DNA of 64,000 bases from positions 41,574,264-41,638,263 of the forward strand of contig OZ024823.1 of the NCBI GenBank assembly GCA_964016985.1. Reading direction: 5' to 3'. Position 1 is the stretch's first letter; each line of letters opens with the position of its first letter. Position numbers and translations under genes: made by a program. The notes under the pieces are model-generated. The model saw nothing but the letters and a program-made list of their open reading frames with translations, was not told where the DNA came from and did no database searches. This stretch comes from Anodontia alba. Taxonomy: Eukaryota > Mollusca > Bivalvia > Lucinida > Lucinidae. Positions 11,908 through 23,794 of the stretch are shown here, one piece after another.

Positions 11908-12734
11908 CGACTTTATTTATAGAGGGTAACACATTTAGTAATCTAGTACTAATCTTCCATGTGGCCCTCTTTTTTACTGACCACCAAAAGACAACTAACT
12001 CACTTAACTGTTTTTACTATTCCCCTTATGACATTGGTTAGAATGAAGAATTTTCAAGGCATTTTATTGTAAATAAAAATGTAGTTGGGATTGGCAAAAC
12101 CTCATTAAATTTTCTTTTATGTTTTGGTGGTTATGTACAAGAAATTCTAACATCTATACATACATGTATACATAAATATTCTAGAATTGCTATTCTGCAC
12201 TCAAATTTTCTAATAGAGATAAGACGCTCTGGTATTGGTAATTAAGACTTCTTAAGAAGGTCCAGGAGACAGAAACATGTATTCCCAATCAAGTTAACCA
12301 CTCTAGTTCTTGAAAATTCATTCTGTTTAAGTTCCATCAGCTAGTAAGAAAGTAGTTAGGGAGAATTGTGAATCTTAATTGGGTCATGTAAGGGGATCTT
12401 AGGATTACATCTGTCTGTCCAACTGAACAATATGAACAATATGTATCTGGATACTACTTGTATCATCACTCCTTGGTTAACAGATAAATCTGTACCGGGT
12501 AAACAATTAAATTCACTAGAAGAAACAAGACTAGTCAAAGAGATGGCATCATTGCAGAGATGTATTTTTAATTTTAAAACAAAGATTTAGATAATACAAA
12601 AAGGTCCAAGAAAGTTATCTGCCCTGTGCTATTCTGCACTCACATTTTCAAATAGAAGTAGGATGCTCTGAAATCAGTAATAAAGACTTCTTAAGAAGGT
12701 CAAGGAGACAGAAATGTAAATTCTCAATCAAGTT

Positions 12735-12893
12735 TGTTTGTTTGTGTTGAGGTTTTACGGCCCAGTCAACCCAATGGGGTCATGTCAAGCGCAGTCAGTT
12801 TACCTGACCACACGTTTACTGGGCAGGCTTAGTCCTCTAAGCGGTTAACCAGTATTGTGCACATTCTTTCGCCAGAAACTGACAACTGCCCGA
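12735..12893 (-). mobile_element. SINE family 1, 5'-truncated, with target duplication
   Basis: A - strand copy that keeps the central block and the CCTCAACACAAACAAACA tail but lacks the tRNA head. It is bracketed by CTCAATCAAGTT at 12,723-12,734 and 12,894-12,905, a perfect 12-bp target-site duplication. Confidence 0.9.
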
Positions 12894-12994
12894 CTCAATC
12901 AAGTTAACCACTTTATATTGTTAATTATTAATTCTGTTTGTGTTCCATAGCAACAGATAAGGTGCTTTTTTCATCCGAAAAATGCTGATATCTT

Positions 12995-13092
12995 TCTTAT
13001 TTCTCAATAAAAACATGTTGGTATACATTAGAAGCGCCTCGGTGAGGCGCTTCTAATGAGTACCCACAACATATGTATTCATCGAGAAATAA
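12995..13092. mobile_element. Short foldback element, family H1
   Basis: Arms from TTATTTCTC through ATTAGAAGCGCCTC pair with GAGGCGCTTCTAAT...GAGAAATAAG around a near-zero loop at about 13,040. Copies recur across the window. Confidence 0.8.
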
Positions 13093-13880
13093 GAACAATT
13101 ATGTGGATACCCCCTCTTATCTGTAGCTATGGTGTTCTATCTACTAGTAAGTATAACAGTATTTAGGGAGGGTGCAGATATTAGGGGTAATTTGGAATAC
13201 AGAACTGATTTAAGGTAAGGCATTTCAAGGAGTTAAAAAATTGGTGAGTGATAATAATTCCTATGAAATCACAGTTCTAGGTTAACCTACATATCCTTAC
13301 ATGGTTAAAACCTTGAAAGTCATGAAGGTAGAGTGTGAGCACGGCATAATAAAAAGTCTGTCATCCAATGGTAGGACAGGGTGTTGAGGTGATGGGGTAT
13401 AAATACTGTCTGGGCACGCAGCATGAAGAAGTAAAGTTAGAGCTGGGTTGTGAGTTAGATCTGAGAATAAAAGTTAATACCTAGAATGAACAAGAAAGAG
13501 AGAAGAAAAAGTATATATATATTCCAACATGGGTTGATAACAATTAGTAAATTAACTTGTGTAAATAAAATGTAGAATTGCATTGTGGACTTACTTATAC
13601 CTATAGCATAGTAGTATCATATAAGAAAGTAGTTGAGGGAGAACTGTGAATCTTATTTGAGATCCTCCACGTGTCATGTAAGTAAATCTAAAGATTACCA
13701 AACCATCAATCTGTTCAAGTGAACAATATGTATCTGGATACTAATTATACAAGCACTTTTTAGTAACAGACAAATGTGCAAGCAATTTAATTTACAAGAA
13801 GCAAGTGAAGGAGATAACACTATTGCAGATATGAATTTTTAATTTTAAAACAAAGATAGTATATAATACAAAAAGAACAA
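13093..13880. other. Gene-free, non-repeated part of array unit 4/5
   Basis: The 13,140-13,620 part has no counterpart in the other units and contains no frame with coding character; from about 13,620 the unit sequence resumes (GAAAGTAGTTGAGGGAGAA). Confidence 0.4.
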
Positions 13881-13949
13881 AGAAAGAGTTACCTGCCCTG
13901 AAATAGGCTGTTTTGTGAAACACAACCTATATGTGAATTGCATCTAGTT

Positions 13950-14250
13950 GTCCTATACGTATATGACCAGAACACAACAATTCAAATGTTTGTGGTGGTG
14001 TTCTGGAGCTTTGTAGTCCTTTGTGTTGTATTACAGTTATATTGGGCCATGATGTGTGGTAATGCTTGCATTTTTACAGTCTCGTTCATGCATGCTTTTT
14101 CTGCTATCTATGACCAAGCATTTCCCTGTCCAATTTATACTCAATCCAGGGCATGTTGAGTATGAGCTAGGTGTACTAATGATGGGAAACTTTCCCAACA
14201 CCGGTCTTACAGGTTGAGATCACTAACCAGTAGGACACCCAGCCCAAAAT
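13950..14250 (-). mobile_element. tRNA-derived SINE-like segment, unit 5
   Basis: Same segment with a deletion removing the B-box region (after 14,195), so it keeps only the A-box-like head. Confidence 0.5.
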
Positions 14251-15257
14251 GTTTAATGCATATGTTAACTTTGCTATTCTCTGAATCAATGTATTTATTT
14301 AAATGAAACTTTGCAAACACAGTAGAAGTATGTCACACACATTTATTAAAATGCCAGTTATGCCCTCTAATTTGGTACCTGTCTATTTTTCTCAGTTTTC
14401 ACAAATGCTTCATCTATGGAATAATGCTGTCTCATTTAAAAGCTTTTTTTTACCGAACTATTTATAAAAAGAAACCAATAAACTTTAACTCAGTTTGCAT
14501 AAAACAAGACATTTCCAGATGCTATTTTCTGGATAGACGGCTGGACCGAGATCTAAAGCCTTCTTTACTGACTACCAAAAGACAACTAATGTACCTAACT
14601 GTTTTTACTAATCCCCTAATGACATTAGGCAGAATGAAGATTTTTCAAGGCATTTCATTCTAAGGAAAAGTGCAGTTGGAACTGGCAGTTCCTCATCTGA
14701 ATTGCCTTTTATGTTTCTGTGGATATGTTCAAAAACTCTTAGCATATATACATATACACAAATATTATAGAATTGCTATTCTGCATCAACATTTTCAAAC
14801 AGAGATAGGATGCTGAAATTAGTGAAAAAGACTTTGTAAGAAGGTCGACAAGACAGAAATGTGGATTCTTAATCAAGCTAACCACTCTAGCTGTTGAAAA
14901 TTCATTCTGTTTGTGTTCTATCTACTACCGAGAAAGTAGCCGTGAGAGAATTGTGTATCTTATTTGAGATCCCCCACAGGTCATGTAAGTGGATCTTAAG
15001 ATTACTATCTATCTGTCCAACTGAACAATATGTATCTGGATACTAATTTTATAAGTATTTTTTAGTAACAGACGAATGTGCTAGCAATTTAATTTAACAG
15101 AAGAAGCAAGTAAAGGTGATGGTATTACTGCAGAGCTAGATGAATTTTGAGTTTTAAACCAAGATGTTAGATAATATAAAAAGAACAAAGAAAGAGTTAT
15201 CTGTCCTGAAATAGGCTGTTTTGTGAAACACAACCTATGTGTGAACTGCATCTAGTT

Positions 15258-15578
15258 ATCCAATACATATATGACCAGAACACGATTATTCAAATGTTTG
15301 TGGTGGTGTTCTGGAGCTTTATAGTCCTTTGTTTAGTATTACAGTTATATTGGGCCATGATGTGTAGTAATGCTTGTATTTGTACTGTCTCATGCATGCA
15401 TGCTTTTCCTGCTGTCTATGACCAAGCATTTCCCTGTCTAATTTATACTCAACCCAGGGCATGAGCATGAGCCGGGTGAGCTTATGATGAGAAACATTCC
15501 CAACCCAAACGAGGTTCAAACCAATGACACCTATCTTACAGGTTGAGATCACTAACCACTAGGACACCCAGCCCAAAA
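15258..15578 (-). mobile_element. tRNA-derived SINE-like segment, unit 6
   Basis: Same segment; B-box-like GGTTTGAACCTCG is retained at about 15,508-15,520 (complement). Confidence 0.55.
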
Positions 15579-15668
15579 TGTTTAATGCATATGTTAACTT
15601 TGTCATTCTCTGAATCAACAAAGGTATTTAAATGAAACTTTGCTAACATTGTAACAGTATGTCACATA

Positions 15669-15967
15669 TTTGTTTGTACTGAGATTTTATGGCCCAGTCA
15701 ATCTAATGGGATCATGTGAAGCATGGTCAGTTTACTTAAACACCTGTTTACTGGGCAGGCTTAATGGTTAACCAGTATTTTGCACATTCTTTTTGCCAGA
15801 TACTGACACCTGCCCCTCTTGAAGCAGAGGAAGGAAGAGAATGACCGTAGAAAATATTTCATGATCAATATGCATGAAAGAATGTTGCCAACCACACGAG
15901 GGTCGAATCTGCAATCTCCTGATCACCAGCGAGATGCACATCCAACTGAGCCACCAAGGCCAGCGGC
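15669..15967 (-). mobile_element. SINE family 1, near full length, diverged
   Basis: Runs from the tail (TTTGTTTGTACTGAGATTTTATGG) to a tRNA-like head on the - strand (GCTCAGTTGGATGTGCATCTC... then a B-box-like GATTCGACCCTC). It sits at the junction between the last tandem unit and the right inverted arm. Confidence 0.8.
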
Positions 15968-17306
15968 ATACAAAGGTACCCAACAAATGTAAATGCCAAT
16001 GTAAATGTCAATGTAAACTTAAGATCTGTTATATATTTTGACCCATATCCCCACCCCAGGTAAGACACACAGGCAACAGTTTGAACACTAACACAAAGTC
16101 AAAAGTTTAGGTTTGGGTAAGTAGCATACCAAATTTCGACTTCCTAGCAGAGAAGGTATTGAAGTTACAACCTCCAAGAGAACTGCAGATGTAAATCTCA
16201 CTGTAAATTTGAATGTAAACATAAACATTTGTTGGACACTGGTTAAAAAAGTGGCATATGCATGTATGCACATAACATCAAGGTGAAATGCTATATGCCC
16301 CACTGCTGCCTTTGGCAGGCAGGAACATGAAAACATATACTGTGGCCGTACAAATCTTTGGGGCTACCATCAAGTTTGAGAGATTTGTGGTCCTAAATGC
16401 ACAATTTCTGTACAACAAAAAATAATGTTTTGACAGTAAAAGTTTATGAAAAATTGAAAAAGAATTACAAATAACTCTGAGTTTGCCCAGAATTGCAAAT
16501 CCAGAATCACAATTTATTGCAGGGTTCATACACATCTCATAAATGTCAGCATATTTTGTTTGCAAGATCAGGGAATTGTCAGGGAATTCTGTGATATGTC
16601 AGGAAAAAATTAAATTTGCAAAATGTCAGGGAATTTCACATTTCAGCTGTATAAATTTAGCTAGGATATTTGACCCTGATATTTGTTTGTGTTGAGGTTT
16701 TACGGCCCAGTCAACCCAATGGGGTCATGTTAAGCGTGGTCAGTTTACCTAACCACAGGTTTACTGGGCAGACTTAGTCCTCTAAGCGGTTAACCAGTAT
16801 TGTGCACATTCTTTCGCCAGAAACTGACAACTGCTATTCTTGAATCAGCAGAAGGGAGAGAATGACTGTAGAAAATATTTCATGATCAATCTCCAGGAAA
16901 GAATGTTGCCGACCTTGGCAGGGGTCAAACCTGCAACCTCCTGGTCTCCAGTCAGACGCACATCCAACTGAGCCACTGAGGCTGGCTTTGCCCTGATGTA
17001 TCTTTCTTGCTAAGTTCATAAATTTCCAGCTCCCATATTGTCAGGGAACTTTGAATTTATGTCGTGGAAATGTCTGGCAATTTTGGTCAGTCCAACTAAC
17101 ATATAAGGATAATTACAGTATATGTGGCTATTTCATTGTACAAAGCTACCAATTATTTACTCTTAGAACTTTTGGAAGAGCCTTATTTTTTCACAGAACG
17201 GTAATGAGGCATTTGTCAGGAATGCATACTTTTTCTAAATGACAATAAAGACATGATTATACAGATCCATTAATAGTCTGATCTGGGTATACACTGTTTG
17301 CTGAGG
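15968..17306 (-). repeat. Right arm of the large inverted repeat
   Basis: Reverse complement of 5576-6615, interrupted by a SINE at 16,683-16,986. Divergence is substantial, with many small indels, so the duplication is old or the arms come from separate insertions of one composite repeat. Confidence 0.8.
16683..16986 (-). mobile_element. SINE family 1 inserted in the right inverted arm
   Basis: Near full-length - strand copy with tail, central block and tRNA-like head. TTTGACCCTGAT before it and TTTGCCCTGAT after it form a slightly diverged target duplication. The left arm lacks it, so it inserted after the arms formed. Confidence 0.85.
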
Positions 17307-17565
17307 CTTATTACTTTATTATTTTTTTGACATTTAGTGTCCAAATTCTTATGGTAAATACAGTGTATAGCTGCACTTCAATGTATTGTGGCATCAGCAT
17401 TATAATCCCATCAAGTGGATCCTACTCAACCCAAAGTTTATAAAACTGGGATACAGTAGACCATATCATGGGAGTAAAGTGGTAATACACTACCTGTCAC
17501 TTGAAAATGACAGGAAATACTGTTAATATTAATTCTTTCATCTGTCTGTTTGCAGTAATACAACA

Positions 17566-17775
17566 TTAACCCTAGTCCTGCTGAACTTGGATATGTCCTG
17601 CCTTTGCAAACAATGTAGATCCAGATCAGTTGGCTTCTAAACAAGCCAACTTGTCTGGATCTGCACTGTATGTTATTAACTATATCACTTTATATCAACA
17701 ATCTGGATCAAATAATCTGATTGGCATAAATCAGAAAAAGGCATGGCATCTTAATTTATTCAGCAGGACAAGGTT
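17566..17775. mobile_element. TTAA-flanked MITE (piggyBac-like), diverged copy
   Basis: Starts TTAACCCTAGTCCTGCTGAA and ends near TTCAGCAGGACAAGG; the right TTAA has decayed. The centre is the GATCCAGATCAGTTGGCTTC hairpin. Confidence 0.7.
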
Positions 17776-17809
17776 TGCAGTTCGGGAGAATTCATTTGAA
17801 AAATTTCAA

Positions 17810-18622
17810 TATGGTCACCATGGGCAGCCATATTGGACATCCAAACACACCAATTTTAGCAATTCTGAATTGCACTGTCGCTATTAAAGGAGAAGGAAAC
17901 ATTTTGTCAAAAAAATGATCAATTCTATTCTCCCTCAGTTTTACATCATACCACTATACCAGCTGTGTAACAATGGCCCAGGAAACAATTTTTTCAATTT
18001 TTCAAATAATGAAACTTCTGATGAAAATCAAAATTGGGTTATACTTGCTGGATATCAGAAAGGAACAATTTTAGCAATTCTGAATCTCCATGTCCCCTTG
18101 ATGCCTCCCATCAAATTTCAGCTCAATCCGACTTAAGGTTCAGGAGGAGATGTCATTCAAAGATTTTCAAGATGGCCACCGTGGCAGCCATCTTGGATAT
18201 CAGAACAGAACAATTTTAGCAACTCTGAATCTCCATGTCTCCTTGATGCCTCCCATCATTTAAAGATTTTCAAGATGGCCGCCATGGTGGCCATCTTGGA
18301 AATCAGAACGGAACAATTTTAGCAATTCTGAATTTCTGTGTCACTGTGATGCCTCCCATCAGGTTTCAGCTCAATCCGACTTATGGTTTGGGAGGAGATG
18401 TCGTTTAAAGAATTTATGGCTGTCATCTTGGATATCTGAACGGAAAGATTTTGGCAATTCTGAATTGCCATACTGCCATAATGCCTCCTACTAAGTTTCA
18501 GCTTAATCCAACTTATGGGGCAGGAGGAGATGTCGATAAACCGAAAAGCTAACAATGGACAGACGGACAATGGACAACAAGCCATGGCATAAGCTGACCA
18601 GTAGCAAAGCTCCAGGTGAGCT
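17810..18622 (+). repeat. Tandem array with CAATTTTAGCAATTCTGAAT units
   Basis: The anchor recurs near 17,850, 18,066, 18,209, 18,313 and 18,448, with GGCCACCATGG/GGCCATCTTGGA and GGAGGAGATGTC phrases between. It ends in a GACAGACGGACAATGGAC tail. Related to the 3.5-4.4 kb array and in the same orientation. Confidence 0.75.
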
Positions 18623-18639
18623 AATAAAACAACATGGTG

Positions 18640-19370
18640 GCCACTTTAGATTTCCAATCAGAATGATTTTAGCTACTGTTGACCTACAAGTCACCTCGAT
18701 ACTTCCAATATAAATGTATATGACCCATACAAATGCATGGGGAAGCAAATCTGACCTTGCCGTAAAAAGGTCAAATGTCAACATATGACCATCAGTTTAG
18801 CAATTTTGGTAGACTTCCTGTCCCCCATAATTTGTGCAAAGATTATGGCCCAGAGCTTATTTGGTTCTGGAGAAGAAGATTTTTAAAGGTTTTTACCATA
18901 TGTGGGCATTGCAGCTGTTTTGATCAATGGACCATGCCCATTTTAGCAATCTCTCATTCTCCTGCCCCAAGGAGGCTCCACATGAAATTTGAGCAACACT
19001 GGCCCAGAGGCTTCAGAGGAGAAGTCATTTGAAATAATCAACAATTTTTCCATACAAATGTATGAGGCCCATACAAATGCATACAGAAGCAAACTTGACC
19101 TCATCGTAAAAAGGTCAGATTTCAATGTACGACTATCATTTTAGCAACTTTGGTAGCCCTCTTGTCCCTGATGATTTGTGCAAAGATTCAGCCACAAGGC
19201 ATCCTTGGTCCTGTAGATTTTTAAAGGTTTTTACCATGTATGGGCATGGCAGCCATCTTGGTCAATAGACGGCAACTATTTTAGCAATCTTTCATTCCCC
19301 TGCCCCAGGGAGGCTCCAAATAAAATTTGAGCAACACTGGCCCAGAGGCTCCAGACATTACCATGACATG
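18640..19370 (+). repeat. Two tandem ~340-bp units
   Basis: Units near 18,786 and 19,130 match those at 4.56-5.52 kb in the same orientation, including TTTTTAAAGGTTTTTACCAT and the CCATACAAATGCAT spacer. Confidence 0.8.
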
Positions 19371-20181
19371 ACAGTAATCTGACAATAGAGAATTTGTCTG
19401 ACTGTTCTAACGGGAGTTTGTGCTGTAATTATGTCCAATACGGTAATTTTCATTATTTTTTGCACCTAAATCTCTGTTGTGGGTACTGAATGATATCACC
19501 AAAAAAGGGCTGGAAACCAAACCTGCTGCTTGATTGATGGACAAACAAACGAACAAATAAATGGATGGAAAACTAGATCCCTATAATGCACCATGCTAAA
19601 AGTAGTCATGACAAAAAATAAATTAAAGTAAAACATTTTAGACAGTCATTTGCTAAAAATTTTACTTCAATTTACAGTGTGTCCTAAAATTTTGAATATA
19701 ATGTTCCATTTTTTTTTTTTTTTTGCCTAATTTTCTATGTATTTGTTTCAAAATATACTTAGCAGAATGTGGAAAACTGTACAAGTGCTGACCAGACTGA
19801 TAGGGTAGAAATTGCCGTGCACCTGCATGTATAGATTAATTTTTTTTTGCAACAGAAAAAAATGTATTAATTTGCTTTTCTTTGTAGTCCAAAAGTGTTG
19901 CGTGGGTCTGTCTATAAAGAAAAAAAAAACCTACCAAATCTATGGGACTGTTTTTTCTTGAGTAACTGGAACTCTTACTATGGATGTCGCTGGTCCTTTG
20001 ATCACTAAGAAATTTCAAAAGGTACCTGAAATTATAAAGTTTTCATTATTTGGCTTCAGTTCAAAATTGGAATCTGAATTGACGAAGAAATCTATGAGAG
20101 TTGTCCTTGGAAACAAAGAACACTTAGAAGAATGAAGATTGAAGTCTAGCTTTTACTCAGACTTCATATGATAGCAATGTA
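19371..20181. other. Gene-free stretch
   Basis: AT-rich with T and A runs at 19,710-19,725 and 19,918-19,929. The only recognisable piece is GTGTGTCCTAAAATTTTGAA at 19,677-19,696, similar to one end of the MITE at 60,661. No coding potential was found. Confidence 0.4.
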
Positions 20182-20232
20182 TTTGTTTGTGTTGAGGTTT
20201 TACGGCCTAGTCAACCCATTGGGGTCATGTTG
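20182..20232 (-). mobile_element. SINE family 1 tail fragment
   Basis: Only the 3' tail and about 45 bp of the central block remain (TTTGTTTGTGTTGAGGTTTT then GGCCTAGTCAACCC). Confidence 0.8.
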
Positions 20233-20269
20233 ACTACCCACAGCATATCTTTTTATAGAGGACCTGCTA

Positions 20270-20362
20270 CACCCAGGGAAACCCGATATCGGGATATCGG
20301 AGGTTGCGAGATTTCGGAGGTAAACAAATGATGTCATCCAGCGACAGTGTATGTACTTATCC
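20270..20362 (+). repeat. Left terminal inverted repeat
   Basis: Contains the palindrome CCCGATATCGGG and two copies of the motif GATATCGGAGG / GATTTCGGAGG at 20,293 and 20,310. Confidence 0.9.
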
Positions 20363-20700
20363 TCTTTTAATGATCAAAAAAGTGCTTCTGGAGGATAAGC
20401 AAGGTACCCTATATTTTCTCAGTTGAATAGTTTAATATATGAAAATGGAATTTCAATATAAAGTATCCTCCTATTTACTCAAAATCACGTTTGAAAAGGA
20501 AATTTCATTGTTTTTCACCCAAATTCCATTTTCAATTGCTTATAGCTTTTATCCTGTAAAGCTTTTTCATTGAGTATGTATGTCTGTATAATCTAGAACA
20601 TTTCTATAAATTATACAAGAAATAGCAGATGTGAACAAATTACTAAAGTGGCAGATTTTTAAGATTTCTTTAGGGTTGTTGTCATATGTATTGGTAACAG

Positions 20701-20766
20701 GATGTCGGAGGTATGATGCAGGGATGTCGGAGGACATATTTATATTGGTTAACGGGATATCGGAGG
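20701..20766 (+). promoter_or_regulatory. Left subterminal motif cluster GATNTCGGAGG
   Basis: Three copies start at 20,701, 20,723 and 20,756, that is 431, 453 and 486 bp from the left end of the transposon. All point inward like those in the TIR. Likely transposase-binding sites (inference). Confidence 0.65.
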
Positions 20767-21758
20767 AAAGGAAATTTTGTGTTCTTCTTAAAACGGCTAC
20801 ATCTTTTCTGAAACGTGATCTTGCCTGGTTTAATATGTTGAAGATGATTACCTGAATCGTCAGGAGTGGCATGTACATGTGTAGCAAGCGAACAAAGCCT
20901 TTATGCTGACTGGCAAAGAATAAATGAAATAATGTGCCATAGACTTATCAAGATAAAACATCAAGATAACCAGCCTTCGTGATGAAAACCCCAGTAACAA
21001 ACACGACTTTACATAGAAAAAGTGGGGATTGCAGGGCTATAAATTTTTTTTTTTCTTGTTTCTGCTCTAAAACATGTATTTGAGGTACTCTTAAGAACCA
21101 CGTCGTTTCTGCTCTAAAACATAGGTTGTGGGTTATCGTTAGAGCTGCCTCGATGAAAAAAAAATAATAATAATACGAAAATTAAAAGTTTTCTTTCTGA
21201 AAAGTTTGTACTTTTTAAGACATGAAAATTTTATTCTGCGTGTTTTCATATTTGTTCATCACAACGTTTTGTGCCTTTGGTGAGTTTCCAGGCCTGTACA
21301 CAGACTTTTGAAATGGAAGGGGCGGGTGTGTGAATTCTTGGCTATTCTTAAAGGGGACACAGATGCCACCAAAATGCCGATGGGGGATGCAAAATTAAGG
21401 AATGTAAAGTGATTTTAAGGCCAAACCTGTATGATTTTTAAAATAATTGGCCCGAAAGGGGTACAAATCTCGTTTCATCGTTTGGTCGGTCAGACTCTCC
21501 ATGGATTTTTCACTTACATTTAATTTAGGCTTAAAAACCCAGGCCCTTGGGTTTTGAAATGGGGATGGTGTGACCGTATGGAGGCGTGCAAATGCTCAGA
21601 AAATGTCGATTTAGAGGCGAAAATTAGGGGTGTACATGTGTTTTCGATTAAAATCTGCTTGATTTTTTAAATAATTTGTCCACAATGGGGGCTACGTTCG
21701 CCAACTCCCCCCGTCCATCTGCTTGATTTTGAATAAATTTGTCCACCCCCATCCCGAA

Positions 21759-21764
<6 letters not shown>

Positions 21765-21802
<38 letters not shown>

Positions 21803-21813
21803 GCACGCGCGCG
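21765..21813 (+). repeat. (AC)n and CG-rich microsatellite
   Basis: An AC run followed by alternating CGCACGCGCGCG purine-pyrimidine sequence, which could adopt Z-DNA. The frames through it are low complexity. Confidence 0.9.
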
Positions 21814-22122
21814 TGCGCACACAGCACGTATGGAAGAACACGTTACAAAATCTGCAATGTTTTCTATTGATAGCAAATGAAAATGACAAAGGTCTCCTCG
21901 ATACAACTCGATACAACTCATATAATTATTATATCACGCTAGCAAATTTATGCAGTGAAGACCCCTTGCAAATCTCACTTATATTAGGGAAATGGGATTA
22001 CAGGGGAATGTGTAATTTTTCTGGCTGCTGCTTAAAAAACCTAGATAAGCGGACTGTCCGTAAAGATTTGTAGACAACAGAAGAGTTGAAAGCCCGTATG
22101 GTATAGACTGGGACTCAGAGGT

Positions 22123-22127
22123 ATTAC

Positions 22128-22158
<31 letters not shown>

Positions 22159-22168
22159 GTTGTTGTTG
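22123..22168 (+). repeat. (ATT)n/(GTT)n microsatellite
   Basis: About twelve ATT repeats followed by three GTT repeats. Confidence 0.95.
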
Positions 22169-22504
22169 CTAAATTCTAAATTAAGCGACCCACCTAACAC
22201 AGGTAATGGTCAAATATGAACGACTCAGTATAAGAAAATAGATAGATTCTTGTAATTCAGCCCGATGGACAAATAAGCACCTGTTGTTAACTTTTTTATA
22301 GAGTTTTTATACTGATATTGGTGATGGATATGGATGGATGGATATTTTGTTTATAGACGCTCAACCCTAAAAGGGCATATAGTGGCTAATAAGTTGTATA
22401 TTATATGATGATTTTATTTAATGAGAAATAAAAAATATCTAGGATTGATGTGTTCATTTTAAAAAGATAAAGTATCAATGATTGTAAATTACTAAAAATA
22501 CAGA

Positions 22505-22930
22505 TCATATTTTATTAAAAAGTCCGATCTCTTTTAGAAAGTCGAGTATTTTCTGGGTTGGCATATCATTAAAAAGTTCCTTTATATTTTTTACATTAAA
22601 ATACTTTGTGCGAATATAATTAAATTCAGCACAAGTGACACGAAAATGTTTGACCGTAAAAGATTCGTTACAAGGAATGCAGAATGGAGCTTGTTCATTT
22701 TTTAATATGTAAGAATGAGTAATTCTAGTGTGTCCAATTCTACATCTCGTGATTTTTGTTTGTTCTTTTCTGCTGTAATTAGAGAATGTGCATTTGCTGT
22801 TAAAGTTTGGTTTTAGTTCATTTAGTTTATTTTTAGTTTGTGTTTCCCAAACAGACTGACATTTATTGTTAATGTATAGACGGATGTTCGATTTACAGTC
22901 GGAGTGAGGAATTTTAAAATTGGTTATCAC
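22505..22930 (-). pseudogene. LINE A ORF2 C-terminal region
   Basis: Open for 141 codons. It contains R-C-R-I-G-H-T-R-I-T-H followed by a C-x2-C...H...C pattern, typical of the C-terminus after RNase H in I-clade LINE ORF2 proteins. Upstream stops and frame changes separate it from the RNase H part. Confidence 0.8.
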
Positions 22931-23794
22931 TAAGGATAGTGCAGATTTAGCTTCTAAATCGGCTAATTCATTTCCACGAATATTAACGTGGCTGGGAAGC
23001 CAACAAAATACAATTTCTTTTGAAACAGAAAGGTAATAATATTTTTTAAAAATTTGCTGAATTAATGGGTTTCTATGGTGTAAATCTTTAAGAGATTTTA
23101 ATACAGAAAGAGAATCTGAATAAATGATGAACTGTTTTTCAGACTGATCTCTGATATGGTAAAGTGCAATATCAATTGCCTTGGCTTCGGCGGTAAAAAT
23201 GGAGCTATTATCAGGTAATCTGATACTGTCAGTAAAATTTGGACTAATAACAGAACAAGCAACTTTCTCATCTTGTTTCGAACCGTCTGTATAAATTGAC
23301 AGATAATGTTTATAATTTGATATGATTTCTAAAAATTCATTTTTAAAAATATGCGACTCAACTTCTGTTTTTTTATTTTTATGAAGGTCTAATATAATCT
23401 TTGGAGGGTTTAAAGTCCATGGCTCTTTTGATGGAAAAGAAAAATCCTGAACATTTTTAATATTAATATTGGCCTCTTCAAGTAACGGTTGTATTCTCAG
23501 GCCAAGGGGTTTAATAGCCGTTTGTTAATTGTTGTAAAATCTTTCATATTTAGGATTAAAAACACAATCGTAGGCTGAATTTTGTGGATTGGCAGCTAAT
23601 TTAGTAACATATTGAAGAGATAATTTTTCCCTTCTCATATATAGTGATGGTTCATTTGATTCAGCGTATAAACTTTCGATGGGGGAAGTACGAAAAGCCC
23701 CTAGAGCCAGACGTAAACCTTGGTGATGAATAGTATCCAAAGATTTCAAATAAGATTTTCTTGCGGATCCATAAACTATGGATCCATAATCCAA
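22931..23794 (-). pseudogene. LINE A RNase H and RT tail remnants
   Basis: The 23,525-23,794 frame (89 codons) encodes the RT-thumb-like segment with MDYGSIVYGSA; a stop near 23,525 follows. Lower coordinates encode the RNase H region, with the complement of Y-T-D-G-S-K near 23,280-23,297 and A-E-A-K-A near 23,180-23,195. Nucleotide identity to copy B is high throughout. Confidence 0.75.

Larger units (their letters stand above)
8160..15665 (+). repeat. Tandem array of six 1.2-1.4 kb units
   Basis: The phrase TATCTGCCCTGAAATAGG recurs near 8698, 9857, 11,178, 12,617 (cut short), 13,893 and 15,199, giving periods of about 1160, 1320, 1440, 1280 and 1310 bp. Flanking phrases (CTATTCTGCACTCAC, TCATCTATGGAATAATGCTG, GTATCTGGATACTA) keep the same order in each unit. 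The first two units are nearly identical while the last two are more diverged, so the array grew in more than one step. The fourth unit is rearranged and contains a SINE insertion and a foldback. Confidence 0.85.

Noticed and set aside
21667..22200. Several frames on both strands
   Set aside because: Driven by CA and ATT microsatellites inside the non-coding part of the transposon.
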